NCBI RefSeq assembly: GCF_963576675.1
Contig: NC_088913.1
Span: 22,206,001-22,270,000 of the forward strand
Length of the DNA stretch: 64,000 bases
DNA from: Euphorbia lathyris
Lineage: Eukaryota; Streptophyta; Magnoliopsida; Malpighiales; Euphorbiaceae
Direction of reading: 5' to 3'
Shown here one piece after another: positions 1-9,960 of the stretch. Each line of letters opens with the position of its first letter. The first letter of the stretch is position 1. A program made the position numbers and the translations under genes. The notes under the pieces are model-generated. The model was not told where the DNA came from, did no database searches, and saw nothing but the letters and a program-made list of their open reading frames with translations.

Positions 1-1
1 T

Positions 2-262
2 GGGGAAAACATAGCTTGGGGAAGTGGTCCAGACCTCACAGGCATGGATGCAGTAACAAAATGGGTAGAAGAACAAAGACACTATAACCGGAATACGAAT
101 TCTTGTCATCCTGGAGAAGAGTGTGAGCATTATACTCAGGTCGTTTGGCGAAACACGACACTCCTCGGATGTGCTAAGGTTGTTTGCAATGAAGGTGCTG
201 GATCTATTGTCACTTGTTGCTATGATCCTCATGGAAATGTTCCGGGTCAGGTTCCTTATTAA
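2..262 (+). CDS. PR-1 (CAP/SCP family) protein, C-terminal part, 5' end outside window
   Basis: This is the C-terminal ~86 residues of a secreted pathogenesis-related protein 1. The frame is open from base 2, so the gene starts upstream of the window; the internal ATG at 44 is not the real start. Visible marks are GENIAWG, the CAP signature HYTQVVWRN, the GCAKVVC cysteine pair and a C-terminus ending PHGNVPGQVPY. PR-1 proteins act in the apoplast in defence, bind sterols, and release a C-terminal CAPE peptide from a conserved CNYx.PxGNxxxxxPY motif. Here the motif reads CCYD: the Asn is replaced by an extra Cys, while the PxGN...PY part fits. It is clearly more diverged from the other two PR-1 genes in the window than they are from each other. 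The family call is certain; defence function is inferred from the family. Confidence 0.93.
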   Translation, partial: GENIAWGSGPDLTGMDAVTKWVEEQRHYNRNTNSCHPGEECEHYTQVVWRNTTLLGCAKVVCNEGAGSIVTCCYDPHGNVPGQVPY

Positions 263-727
263 TTATCGGAATAAGGTGTAATTTTAGCGTTGTGGTTATT
301 AGGGAAAAAAAGCATCATGAGATGTTGATTATTTTTATTTTGATGACTTTTTTATTTTTATTTAGTTGTTTTTTTACATGTACACATATGTTTATGATCT
401 ATTAGTGATAAGTTATAAATTACATATAAATGTGGAGTGGAAATAATAAGATTCATATCTGACAAATTTTCATGTCATGTTTCAAATGTTTACTCCTAAC
501 ATTATGGATATTTTGGTTTCGGTTGTGAAATGTGTACAACACATTCTTATTTTTAGCATTTGTTGAAATTCTATGATAAATGAAATTGCTAATCAAATAT
601 TTAAAATTCTGATTTTTAATATAGAAAGATAAAAAAAAACTTATATTTTTTTTTATGTATGACATTTTGTTACTTATCACTAAACAGTGTACATTAAAAT
701 AAAATAGGAAAATTAAATAGTATATTA
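263..727. other. AT-rich 3' flank of PR-1, no gene seen
   Basis: AT-rich sequence downstream of the partial PR-1 gene. Short open frames here have no recognisable similarity. I see no transposon end or RNA gene. Confidence 0.5.
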
Positions 728-1127
728 GAGCATCTCCAATAGAGGGTGCCTAAAAGAGTGCCAAAACATAACACATAATTCTAAAATATAATATTTTATT
801 GTCTCTTTCATCTACATCACTTTTGGTAACTTTTACTTAAAAAATGCTCCAATAGAGGGTGCTTTAAAAGTTGCCATTATAATCCTACAAATTATTATTT
901 TATTATAAATATTAAAAATAAAAGGCTCCAGATTTTATTATTTCTAGGAGAGGGACCACAAATTTTATATTAAAAAATAATTAAACAAGGTTGCCAAGAG
1001 GTTGTCAAAAATTGGCAACTTTTTTTGGCACCCACAATCACTCCAATAGTCGGCACCCTTTAAAAGTTGTGAAACCTGATGCCACATCAGCTGGCACTAT
1101 TTTGGGCACCCTCTATTGGAGATGCTC
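728..1127. mobile_element. MITE with 23 bp terminal inverted repeats
   Basis: The 5' end starts GAGCATCTCCAATAGAGGG and the 3' end (1105-1127) is its exact reverse complement, over 23 bp, giving a 400 bp element with no coding capacity. A diverged copy of the terminal motif recurs inside on each arm (near 846-876 and 1037-1065), each followed by a CTTTAAAAGTTG-like stretch, so there are subterminal inverted repeats. A target-site duplication is not clear, so I do not assign the superfamily. Termini of this type are common in plant DNA transposon derivatives. Confidence 0.75.
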
Positions 1128-1162
1128 GGATTAATAAATTATTTATGCTACAAATTATAGCC

Positions 1163-1535
1163 TTGGGATAAGGATAAGGATAAAGGTTGGGGATAGAGAT
1201 AAAGATAAATGGTTGGGATAAGGATAAAAATACAATAGTCGAGAATTATTATTCAATGTTTGGTACGTGGGATAAGGGTAGGGATAAAATAATACATTTT
1301 ACTATTTTAACTTTATTTAAACTATATAACATTAATTTGAGGGATAAGATGAACTTTTCCATCCTATTAAAATCGCAAGAGCTTATCCCACTTCCTTATA
1401 CCACCCCCTCATGGGTATAAAATTTGAGAGATAAGAGGCTTATCCCTCATCTGTCTCACTATTCTATTTCCCAAACAAACACGTGATAACTTATCTCGTG
1501 TTTTTTTTATCTCTATCTCACCTCCTATATCCCTT
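1163..1535. repeat. GGGATAAGG-rich inverted repeat, probable decayed MITE
   Basis: The left half is full of GGGATAAGG/GGATAAAG motifs. The right half (about 1380-1535) carries their complements (CTTATCCC, TTATCTC). The arms look like two halves of a fold-back element, but I cannot fix the ends or a TSD. Open frames across it are low-complexity artefacts. Confidence 0.35.
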
Positions 1536-2310
1536 TTAACAAACATCCCGTTAAAATCTAGCAGAATTATAAAGAAAGTTACGTGTAAAAATCGCCACAC
1601 AATTTTAACCATATGACCAATTCACAAGTAAAGTAATATAACAGTCAGCCAAACAACTTTTCAAATCTGAAATTTGAACCAAACAATTTTTCCATGTAGT
1701 CGTAAACTTTGTTTGCATGTGATTTTTCTGTAACCCCTCATCTTAATAAAATATCTATTTCACTTGGCTCCTTTTCTTGGCTAATTAACATATGGTTATA
1801 AAAAGTTTGGACAGTATAAATATTGAACTTTTAGTGAGAAAAATTGAACTTTTAAGTTAAATTTCAATGTAAATAAGAATTGTCATTCTTATAAAAAAAA
1901 AATTATCAATTAAAATTTTAACCATAAATTAACCTGTATGGTATATAAATTGTTACTTAAAATATGTAGTTATATTTTTTTAATATATCGGATGACATTG
2001 ATGTTGTCATGGAACCGATTGAACTAAAAGCTCGAACTGATAGTTAAGACCCAATCATAGATCTTATATTAATCTCCAACAGACGTGATATTGATATGTT
2101 AGGTCAACAATTTCAGCGAAAATATAATTGAAAAGCATTTAAAGTGATTTTATTAGAAAAAAAAAATTTAAATGATTTTATTGAGATAAATTGAACTTTT
2201 ATAATATTTTGAAAAATATTTTACAAATTTTAGTTACCGTACCTACTAATTACCCTCCTTTTTCTCACACCAAGTTTCACACTCACTCTATACCACCATT
2301 TCCTTTCTCC
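1536..2310. other. AT-rich intergenic, nothing recognised
   Basis: No coding region, RNA gene or transposon terminus that I can support. Confidence 0.5.
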
Positions 2311-2319
2311 TTTGATATA

Positions 2320-2827
2320 CTGGTAAATTACAACCATGCTCATCAAACTTTATTTATTTTTACAGTAATATCTATTAAACTTCAAAACGTAATATAAAAA
2401 TCATTCAAATTTATACTTTTTTTTTTATATTATAGAAACTAAACTTTAATCAACTCCATAGAATGACCATTGACAACCTCAAAATGAAAATGTACAAGAA
2501 GTAAAATTGTATAAAACGATATTTACCATCACAATGTATTTTTTATTTTCCAAAAATCACAATTTCTAGACCTTTTTCTCTCTAAAAATTCACTTTATCT
2601 CTTTTCACCAAACAAAATAACTTCAGCAAGAAAATTTTGAAGAATTAAAGTTGCTTAAATAATAATCAATTCTTAGAAATTTTTTATTTTCAGACATTCA
2701 TTGAAGTTTAATAGCTATAATATTAGATAATATAAAAAAGCTGAGTGATTTTTATGTTATATTTTAAAATTTAATGGTGATAATGTGAAAATAAATAAAG
2801 TTTAGCAACAATGAGTATAATTTACCC
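2320..2827. mobile_element. MULE-type MITE with 9 bp TSD
   Basis: Long inverted arms start GGTAAATTACAACC and end ATAATTTACCC. They are diverged copies of the arms of the element at 11690-12224. The flanks carry the 9 bp direct repeat TTTGATATA (2311-2319 and 2828-2836). A 9 bp TSD with long terminal inverted repeats is the mark of Mutator-like elements. It is non-autonomous. Confidence 0.75.
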
Positions 2828-2836
2828 TTTGATATA

Positions 2837-3435
2837 TCCAAGTATTTGACTCTTATGGATTTACATAAAATATGTGAAGGATAAAGTTATATTAATTTGA
2901 AGGATTTAAAAGCAAATAAGTAAAGTTTAGTGGTTTAAAATTGTATTTATCGAATTTAAAATCCTGAAGACTACGTCATCAGAACTACGTAATCATACTA
3001 GCATAATCAAGCATGCATATAAGTCAATAATCAAGTTGGAAAGGGTGGGCCAAGGACGGCAGTAATTGACAAAATAATTTTTTTTTTAAAAACATCTCTT
3101 GCTAAGAGGGTGATTGTTTTTTCGTGCTCATGCTTGCATTTTCGCTTTAAAACGGAGAGTTTTATGTGTACGATTAGAGATTTCATTTTTTGTCTTTTAC
3201 ATTTAAAAAATAACTTATTATAAAAACAGAGAAACTCTGCTTTTTAGAAAATTGATTTTTTCAAACAGCAAACAGCAACTAACAAAAAGTAGGTAAAACA
3301 AATGAGTCCTTAATCAATTTGTAGAAACAGTTTCGATAGTGTAAAAAATTGCAAACAATGATTTATATTTTATGGAATTTGAAGTTAAAAAGATTTTTGA
3401 GTAAATTTTTTCATAAAAAATATTTATATGGTTCA
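2837..3435. other. AT-rich intergenic, nothing recognised
   Basis: No gene, RNA or mobile-element terminus that I can support. Confidence 0.45.
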
Positions 3436-3850
3436 ATTAATTTAGGCTTAATACATTAGTTGCTCGATGAACTTGTGTTACGGATTGATGTCGAACTGAG
3501 GGTTCTAATGTTAAACCCACAAAGAATACTATCTTTTCAAGCTTAACTTGAAGGAAGAAATTCCCAAAATAGAGCTCTCAACAACGGAGGCTAATAAGAT
3601 TCATATTCATCAAAAGTTGTCTTTCAAAACAAAATAATAGGCTTTTATACCTCCCCTTAATTAAGAACAAAAGACCCAAAGGAGTAGAGTAGGATTACAA
3701 CTATCAATAGGATCCCTAGGGATAAACGGGGAACAAAGATAAATGGGTGGCAACATAGTAAATATAACATAGTGGCAAAACAGTAAATAGATGAAGTTCA
3801 ACCTTTGTCTCCTTCAGCAAATACTTGAGGAAGAAGTTGGTTCGCGGCAG
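3436..3850 (-). mobile_element. Probable 3' UTR/LTR sequence of the minus-strand gypsy remnant
   Basis: Sequence downstream of the integrase tail at 3868-4600 when read on the minus strand. It has no coding frame. It includes a TTTATACCTCC stretch of the kind found in plant gypsy LTR/R regions. I could not find both LTR ends, so the limits are approximate. Confidence 0.35.
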
Positions 3851-3851
3851 C

Positions 3852-4077
3852 CATGCTCCGCGTGACCTCAGGTACGCTCCGCGTTGGTGACCTCCTGAGT
3901 TTGGTCTTCTTCGCACAAGTCTCCTTCTTTCCCACGAGCTGGACAGCCACGCTCCGCGTGTCCTAACTCACGCTCCGCGTGTGTGAGGTCCTGGAAACGG
4001 TTCTCCTTGGCTTGGTTTCTCCCTCCTTCACGAACGCTGAGCCCATGCTCCGCGTGCCCAGCTCCACGCTCCGCATG
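3852..4077 (-). repeat. Palindromic repeat CACGCTCCGCGTG, three pairs at 96 bp period
   Basis: Six near-identical 13-mers (CACGC-TCC-GCGTG, a 5 bp stem with a 3-nt loop) start at 3852, 3873, 3948, 3969, 4044 and 4065. The spacing inside each pair is exactly 21 bp and between pairs exactly 96 bp. Both are multiples of three. On the minus strand, in frame with the gypsy integrase above, each unit encodes a HAER.xG.HAE(R/H)G block, so this is a coding tandem repeat of 32 residues at the end of the polyprotein. Confidence 0.9.
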
Positions 4078-4600
4078 ACTTGGTTCCTGCTCCCTCGAAC
4101 AAGAGATGCCCTCATCATTCTCTCATTCGTTGAAAGAGTTGGGTCCCAACTCGTCCCTTGTAGTCTCAAGGTGCCCATCCGGTTTCCACAAGCTTAAATC
4201 CCGCACATTGAAAGAAGTAAACATCTTCCCGAGCCAATTAGAAAGCGCTATATGGTAAGTATTGGCACCGATCTTCTTGATCACTTTGAATGGCCCGTAC
4301 TCTTCTGTCTAAGCTTGCTACTAGGAGCATTCACGAGTCTCTCCTTGCTCAAATGAACCATTTACCTCGTCCCCTACTTCAAATTGAAGGTCCCTTTGAT
4401 GTTCATCCACCCGAGCCTTGACTTTGCTATTCCTCTCTTCAATACTTCGTGTAACCTCTTGGTGCATTTGATGGTAGTCTATAGCAAGGTTTTGGGTAGC
4501 CATACTTTTCTTTTCCCTCTTAGGAATGTTCCAAAGATCAAGAGGGTGACTAGGCACCTTCGTGTAAACAATGCTAAAAGGGCTCTTTCAAGTCTCCCTT
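3868..4600 (-). pseudogene. Ty3/gypsy integrase C-terminus with repeat-bearing tail, decayed
   Basis: The minus-strand frame starts with an integrase-like SPFSIVYTKVP...HPLDL segment. It continues through DYHQMHQEVTRSIEE, the FEVGDEV motif and a KVIKKIGANTYHIAL stretch, the usual end of a plant Ty3/gypsy integrase. The tail runs on into the HAER repeats and stops at a TGA at 3868-3870. The reading is broken by a one-base insertion after GDEV (about 4368), another indel near 4285, and a TGA near 4128. RT and RNase H are absent, so this is a fragment. Downstream of its upstream edge (4600-4700) are three imperfect copies of a TAGGAAGTTGGTTTCCC-like segment, of unknown origin. Confidence 0.85.
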
Positions 4601-4700
4601 GAGTTCATTTTAGGAAGTTGGTTTCCCCCAGTTTCCCTTAAGGTTCACTCTAGGAAGTTGGGTTCCCCTGATGCTTACTTTAAGAAATTGGTTTCCCGTG

Positions 4701-4972
4701 AGAAACTAACTTTCTAGAAATTAAGGATTAAGGATTAATTTCTAGAAATTGTAAAACATCTTTTTGATTTTGAATAAATAACAGTATTTAGTAAACGTAA
4801 TAATATGTACCGTATAATTATTAATGAAATACTTTTTTCTTTACCATGTATTGAAATGTATTTGAAATTTTTTTACGTACAATATATTTATTAAAAGGGC
4901 CCTTATTTATTATTCCGCCTAAGGCCCGTGAATTATCAGGACCAGCCTTGCCGGCTATAACCCGATCTGATG
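4701..4972. mobile_element. Fragment with a hAT-like 3' end
   Basis: About 4895-4957 resembles the 3' end of the hAT-type elements at 17872 and 61204 (a GGGCCC block, then AGGCCCGTGAATTATCAGGACC). The terminus is degraded and I see no matching 5' end, so it is a remnant. Confidence 0.4.
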
Positions 4973-5421
4973 GCTAATTCAGATTTATAGGAAGACATAA
5001 TGATGATTACAATAGTAAATCAAAACTATAATGTAAGCTTAGTGAATGAATAAAGTAGTGTACCTTGGGGAATGTCTTACTCTATTTATACTATGATCGA
5101 GCTGTGAGTTGTGGTTATAAGATTTTTAGTGGGTCGTCTTGTAAGTCACCTATTGATAGGTGAATGGGCACCTTCATATCGGGACTCAATATTCCTCAAG
5201 CCTAGTTAGTATGTGATTCACGAGATTGGACGTGATTTTTGTAACGAGTTGATCCTAAATAGGGCCTATGGAGACTTCACAAGCCAAGACCTCAAGACTG
5301 GATCATATTGAGTAGGTCCTCTAAAATGACTCCACGTGTTCTATTTTTTCGGTGGTGGTCGGGGCCTCATAAGTTCCACGTGACCGTGTTTATATTCACC
5401 TGATTTCAGATGTCTTATCCT
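4973..5421 (-). mobile_element. Possible LTR remnant, minus strand
   Basis: Non-coding and LTR-like (a CTCTATTTATACTATG stretch reads as a TATA region on the minus strand), lying beside a minus-strand gypsy protease fragment. Both ends are unclear. Confidence 0.3.
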
Positions 5422-5559
5422 AGCTCATCACTCTCTCTTTCTTCTTCAGCGAGGTCGATTTCTGATGGCTTCATTTCCAGCGATGTCATGTATATTGCTG
5501 GCCCACCATTTAATTTCCATCGGCGATGTCCATCCCTTCGGTCGTGGGGATCTACTATG

Positions 5560-5900
5560 CTAGGTGCCAGATAGATATGGCGCCTCACGAGTCAGACAAT
5601 AAAGGTCGTCCTACTACCACATTAGATGGTAGACCAACATCTATCACTAGGAACTCAACTTCTGACTACTAGGTGGGGTGGTCGTCGATCTGATCTCTAT
5701 CTTCATGATTACACTACCGAGCAAGGGGACTGTGTGTCCACTGATTCCCATTAAAGGAGCTTGTGTGGAGCTTAACCTACCTAGTTCAAGGCGTAATGCC
5801 TCGTAGGCTTTCTTAGTGATGATGTTTGCTGAGCTCTCCGTATCTACAAGACAACCATGTGAGCCTTGAAGTCTTCAATCTAGACTTCCATCATAAGCGT
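5560..5900 (-). pseudogene. Ty3/gypsy aspartic protease remnant
   Basis: Read on the minus strand, with frameshifts, it gives DTESSANIITKKAYEALRLE, then PLMGISGHTVPL, then VIDVGLPSNVVVGRPLL. This is a plant gypsy pepsin-like protease: active-site loop, flap region and the terminal NVVxGRP. The active-site Gly of DTGSS is Glu here, and several stops are present, so it is inactive. It lies about 600 bp upstream of PR-1 gene 2 and is duplicated with it. Confidence 0.8.
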
Positions 5901-5987
5901 GTCATCATGCACTATCTTAGGGGTATTTCTTGTTCCACCGAATGAGAAGTCTGACTATACGATTTTGTGTACAGGAGACCTGAATGA

Positions 5988-6111
5988 GCCAACTATAGGT
6001 GTGTGATAGGTTTTTAACGCCAACTATATGTGTGTGATATGTTGTTAAAGCCAACTATAAGTGTGTGATATGTTTTTAAAGCCAACTATAAGTACGTGAT
6101 ATATTATTTTA
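5988..6111. repeat. 31 bp minisatellite, four copies, upstream of PR-1 gene 2
   Basis: GCCAACTATA starts at 5988, 6019, 6050 and 6081: an exact 31 bp period, with the unit continuing as GTGTGTGATATG and a T-rich end. The same array upstream of PR-1 gene 3 has three copies. Confidence 0.9.
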
Positions 6112-6458
6112 AAAATTCGGGATGCCAATAAACAAAACTTGTAAATATGCATTAAGCCAAAAAAAATAACAGGGAATCAATATAATACTGAATAAAATTT
6201 TATGTATAAATATAAAAATAAAATTAAGTGAATAAATTTAAGAATATATATATATTTGAACTAAAACTATTAATTGGATTAAAAGAATTTATTTATTTTA
6301 ACGGCGTTGGATTTGTATAGAGTAGTGACATTTATTAACAATGACCTCTCCATGAAATTAATGACTTTTCAATAGAATGAATTATTTTTAATAAACTCCA
6401 AAATCAAATTAATTAAATTCCAAAGCAACCTCACAATATTTTCCACATCCTATTGCCT

Positions 6459-6466
6459 ATAAATAC
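6459..6466 (+). promoter_or_regulatory. TATA box of PR-1 gene 2
   Basis: TATAAATA, 62 bp before the ATG at 6521, the usual plant spacing. The flanking bases are conserved in the gene 3 promoter. Confidence 0.8.
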
Positions 6467-6520
6467 CAACAACAAAATGCACCACAAATATATAGAAAAG
6501 AGAAATTTACATTAAAAAAA

Positions 6521-7009
6521 ATGTTGAGCAAGATTTCAATAGCTCTAATTGTTCTAATTAGCCTAGCCCTAACCAAATCCCTGAATGCGCAAGATGCACC
6601 ACAAGACTACATCAATGCTCACAATGAAGCTCGAGGAGAAGTAGGCGTCGGCCCTATGACTTGGGACGACAATGTGGCAGCCTATGCCCGAAACTATGCT
6701 GAACAACGTAGGGGTGATTGTAAGCTTCAACATTCCCAAGGGGGCCCTTACGGCGAAAATATTGTTGCAGGGGGCAGCGGTGATTTCTCCGGCACCAATG
6801 CTGTAAAGCTGTGGGTTAGTGAAAAGACTTTTTACAATCATGGTTCTAATACTTGTGCTGCTGGGAAACAATGTGGGCATTACACGCAAGTGGTTTGGCG
6901 TAACTCGGTTCGGTTAGGATGTGCTAAGGTTCGATGCAACAGTGGAGGAGTTTTCATTACTTGCAACTATGATCCTCCCGGTAACTACCGAAACCAGAAA
7001 CCTTATTAA
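6521..7009 (+). CDS. PR-1 protein, complete, slightly basic form
   Basis: Intronless gene for a 162-residue secreted PR-1 (CAP/SCP) protein, the normal length. Residues 1-23 are a signal peptide (hydrophobic core [11 protein letters not shown], cleavage after LNA), so the product goes to the apoplast. The CAP domain follows: NAHNEAR with the cavity His34, GPYGENI with the cavity Glu, GHYTQVVW with the second His, and CNYDPPGNY. Six cysteines fit the three family disulfides. The last 11 residues, [11 protein letters not shown], match the CAPE peptide consensus PxGNxxxxxPY behind an intact CNYD cleavage motif. Counting charges in the mature protein gives about +2. The start is supported by the TATA box at 6459 and the signal peptide. 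An AATAAA lies at 7065. It differs from gene 3 (20367-20855) by eight residues. Pathogen or salicylate regulation is family knowledge, not seen here. Confidence 0.97.
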   Translation: MLSKISIALIVLISLALTKSLNAQDAPQDYINAHNEARGEVGVGPMTWDDNVAAYARNYAEQRRGDCKLQHSQGGPYGENIVAGGSGDFSGTNAVKLWVSEKTFYNHGSNTCAAGKQCGHYTQVVWRNSVRLGCAKVRCNSGGVFITCNYDPPGNYRNQKPY

Positions 7010-7829
7010 TTATCTTCTACGTTAAGAAATTCTACTACATATTCGATATATATCAAATTTTACCAATAAAATTGTGATGTATGTTTTTTTTTTGTATTAA
7101 TCAAGTTTATTACACTTGATTTATGTAGAACTTTTACGTCATTAATAAGGTTTCTATATGTATTATTGTGAAGAGAATAAAAAGATTTGGATATTGTAAC
7201 AATTAATATTATTATATTTTGTGAGGACAAAATTCTATATTATAATATTACTTTATGTATGTGGATTTTAAAATTCCTGTTAGATACCATTATTGATATT
7301 CTAGTCTTCTTTTTTTTTCTTCTTAATATGAAGCCAAGACCAAAAATAGGGTATAGGTCTTTACATTTCAAAATTCAACATTATAATTTTTAAAATATAT
7401 ACTTTATTAGCATAATGACTATTTTTAATATTTGATCAAAATGACCACTTAATTATTGAGCTAATAAAAACCATATTCTAAAAAACTTTAATTCTCAAAA
7501 CTTTTGGTTTTAAGATTATTCAAGTGATGATGTATTAAGAGAAAGAAATGTTTCTTCAGAAAGAAACTCCTGAAAAAAGGTCACTTGGAAAATCGGAAAT
7601 ATCGATTCATTGTATAATATAGTTTTAAACAACTTTAATTATTGGACTTTTTATTTTAAAATCGTCATCTGTTATTTTTACTATATCCACAATAAAAAAA
7701 ATGAATTATGTTGATAAAATGTAAAGTTCAATGATGATAATATCTCATTTTGAAGTTGCATAATAAAAGTAAATGTAAAGTTTGAGAGCTATGAGTGCAA
7801 GGCACCACACAAGTCACAAGAAAACTACC
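7010..7829. other. 3' flank of PR-1 gene 2, AT-rich
   Basis: Holds the poly(A) signal AATAAA at 7065-7070 and sequence collinear with the gene 3 flank. TTAGATACC near 7280-7290 is the empty site of the MITE found in copy B. No further gene is seen. Confidence 0.7.
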
Positions 7830-8012
7830 TTCTTTAACTAGCCTCAGGTCTTGCTGCACATATATACCAACCTTCCATCACCAATACACCACCTCAGACC
7901 AAGGCATACAAACTTCTCTAGAACGCTACATGCTTCTCTAAACTATATTAGGATTATTGTCCAATTTGGAAGAAAGAAATGTATCACGAGGAAAATATTT
8001 GCCTTTGAACAT

Positions 8013-9514
8013 TGTTAAACCCAAAATATATCTAAAATAACATCGATATTTACCTCAGTTTTGTATTAAAATCATGTTGATTATGTTCATTTTGAATACT
8101 TTTACGTCTATATTTGTTTCTATTATGCAAGACACTCAATTATTTGGTAAAATCCAAATAGGAGCTAAAATGGAGCAAAAACGAGAGGAAAATCACATTT
8201 ACAAGCTAAAAGTACACGTAATTTAGAAGATCGATACGAAGAGACGGGAAACAGTCGAGAACTGGGAATAAACACTCGTGTCGCGATCGAGATTCCCATA
8301 TCTCGGTCGCGACACGCGTCCCTCAGGCACAAAAACACACTTTCGTCAACAAAGTCTCGTACACCCCATGTCACGACTGAGATTCTTGAATCTCGGTAGC
8401 AATAGCAGCAATTTCAGCACACATTTTACATGTGTTAATTTCCAAACGACGCGTTATTTCATCCAGATAGAGGCGACTCTTCACCAACGGATACGACCCT
8501 TCAAACACACCTCTTGGAATATTATAAATAGATGAAGAAGTTTAGAGTTCAATGTTGGTTAATGAGAGTTTAGAGAGCAGATGTTATGTTGAATCTCTGA
8601 CTCAAAAAAGAGTCAGAGATTAGTTTACATTTCTGTAAAGCAAACTTGTTGTACACAAGATTGTTCTTAGATTAATTACAAACACAGTAGCGATTACGTT
8701 TAGATTAAGAATTGTTCGAAGATGAGTTGTCATTCTGGTAGTAGATGATCCATCTCTATTCCGAAGATTCAACGAGAAGAACTAATGATAGAAGCGACCC
8801 CGAGTCTGACAAACTCCACGAAGTTTGAGGAAAGGATTGACAACCCGGAACTCAAATTAGTTAGAATGCTTTCCATGTTTATTTTTCTCTGTTAACTTGT
8901 TAAGATTCACAATTCTATAATAAAACGTTTACGTAATTCAATAAATATTTCTGTTGTTACTTTGATGTTACCTTCGAAGTAAGGTTCTGGTGTTTTCATT
9001 AAAACGTATTTAATTTCATATAATTACAAGGAAACTTAGTTGAACACTTGAAAGAATTAGTGTTTACGGAAGATATGATCGTTAGGTCGGCTTATCGAAA
9101 ATAAATACCAATTTGATTAAGGTAGAAATATGCTCTGATCCAGAGAGATTTCTACGGTTCTAAGCCTGTTAATTGAACGAATTTACGATTTATTACATGC
9201 TCATAATCTTTCCAGAGTTAAAGTTGTTTTCTTTGCTTAATGCGAATGAATTTTAAACTTTTCTTACTTTAAACACAAAAGTTTTTGTCTCGTGATCAAA
9301 TCTCAGACAGAATTGTATTCTAAATTTCGACATATATTTCTCATCTGATTCTGACCAATTCAATCCAATTCAATTAAACGATTTTCTATATTATAAACCT
9401 AAAACGTGAATCAAACTGAATTAAAATAAATTTTCATTAAAAAGCGTTCCCTGTGGGTTCGATATCTTTTTATTACTACAAGCAAAATCGTGCACTTGCG
9501 GAAATCGCTCAACA
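8013..9514. mobile_element. Solo LTR, 1,502 bp, 5 bp TSD
   Basis: Starts TGTTAAACCC and ends CGCTCAACA (TG...CA, with TGTT/AACA inverted ends). It is flanked by the 5 bp direct repeat AACAT at 8008-8012 and 9515-9519. The other duplicate has an unoccupied version of this site near 22215-22235, which fixes both ends independently. There is no coding capacity. A TATAAATAGATG stretch near 8523 fits an LTR promoter. LTR size and sequence style suggest a Ty3/gypsy source, but the lineage is unproven. Confidence 0.9.
8278..8315. repeat. Hairpin, 16 bp stem, in the solo LTR
   Basis: GTGTCGCGATCGAGAT (8278-8293) and ATCTCGGTCGCGACAC (8300-8315) pair with one mismatch around a 6-nt loop. A second, weaker palindrome (GAGATTCTTGAATCTC) follows near 8380. 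Confidence 0.8.
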
Positions 9515-9960
9515 AACATTTTACTCACTAATGTGTGCGAATGACTAACCAAATTCCAACCTGGTTTCCTGAGAAGTGAGAGGTTGAAGGATTACAGATC
9601 ACAGAACCCTAGACCACCCAACTCGTGCTTTTGACTCAATCGATTCCAATCAAACTAGTGAATCTTCCTGCTCCCATCTTCCTTCGTACTCCACTAGAAT
9701 AAGTTCATCATACACTGCAACTCATCACATAAAGAATTTGGCAAGAGGAAAGCACACATACAAAAAGCAGGAAGAGCTTATGCAGCAGACTTCAAAAGTA
9801 TATCTTTACCTGTAATGAAAGAAACTTTAGTCCTCAACTACTAAAAAGCTTCTCAAGCCTATCTTTTATGGAAGTAAAAATAGCCCTTTTTTATACACCG
9901 ATCATAGATGAAATCCATAAGTATCTACTAGTGTCCTGAAACCTTCATCTATTTTCCATC

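Larger units (their letters stand above)
5422..9960. repeat. Segmental duplication, copy A (carries PR-1 gene 2)
   Basis: The sequence from 5422 to about 9960 is collinear with 19411 to about 22560. Both contain a gypsy protease fragment, a 31 bp minisatellite, a PR-1 gene with its promoter and 3' flank, and a minus-strand LINE fragment. Without later insertions the unit is about 3.0 kb here. This copy has a solo LTR (8013-9514) and about 80 bp near 6112-6190 that copy B lacks. Direction of duplication is not known. Confidence 0.93.
7830..9960 (-). pseudogene. LINE (L1-type) reverse transcriptase remnant, split by a solo LTR
   Basis: The minus-strand sequence at about 9950-9520 and 8007-7830 matches the LINE fragment at 21950-22470 in the other duplicate. 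It encodes, with stops and frameshifts, the region after the RT catalytic core (KIHWFDW, GLGF, FNLSLL, VSKMFKGKYFP). The 1.5 kb solo LTR at 8013-9514 sits inside it. Confidence 0.8.

Noticed and set aside
3979..4197. Plus-strand ORF over the palindrome repeat
   Set aside because: The gypsy integrase frame on the minus strand explains the region. This is antisense.
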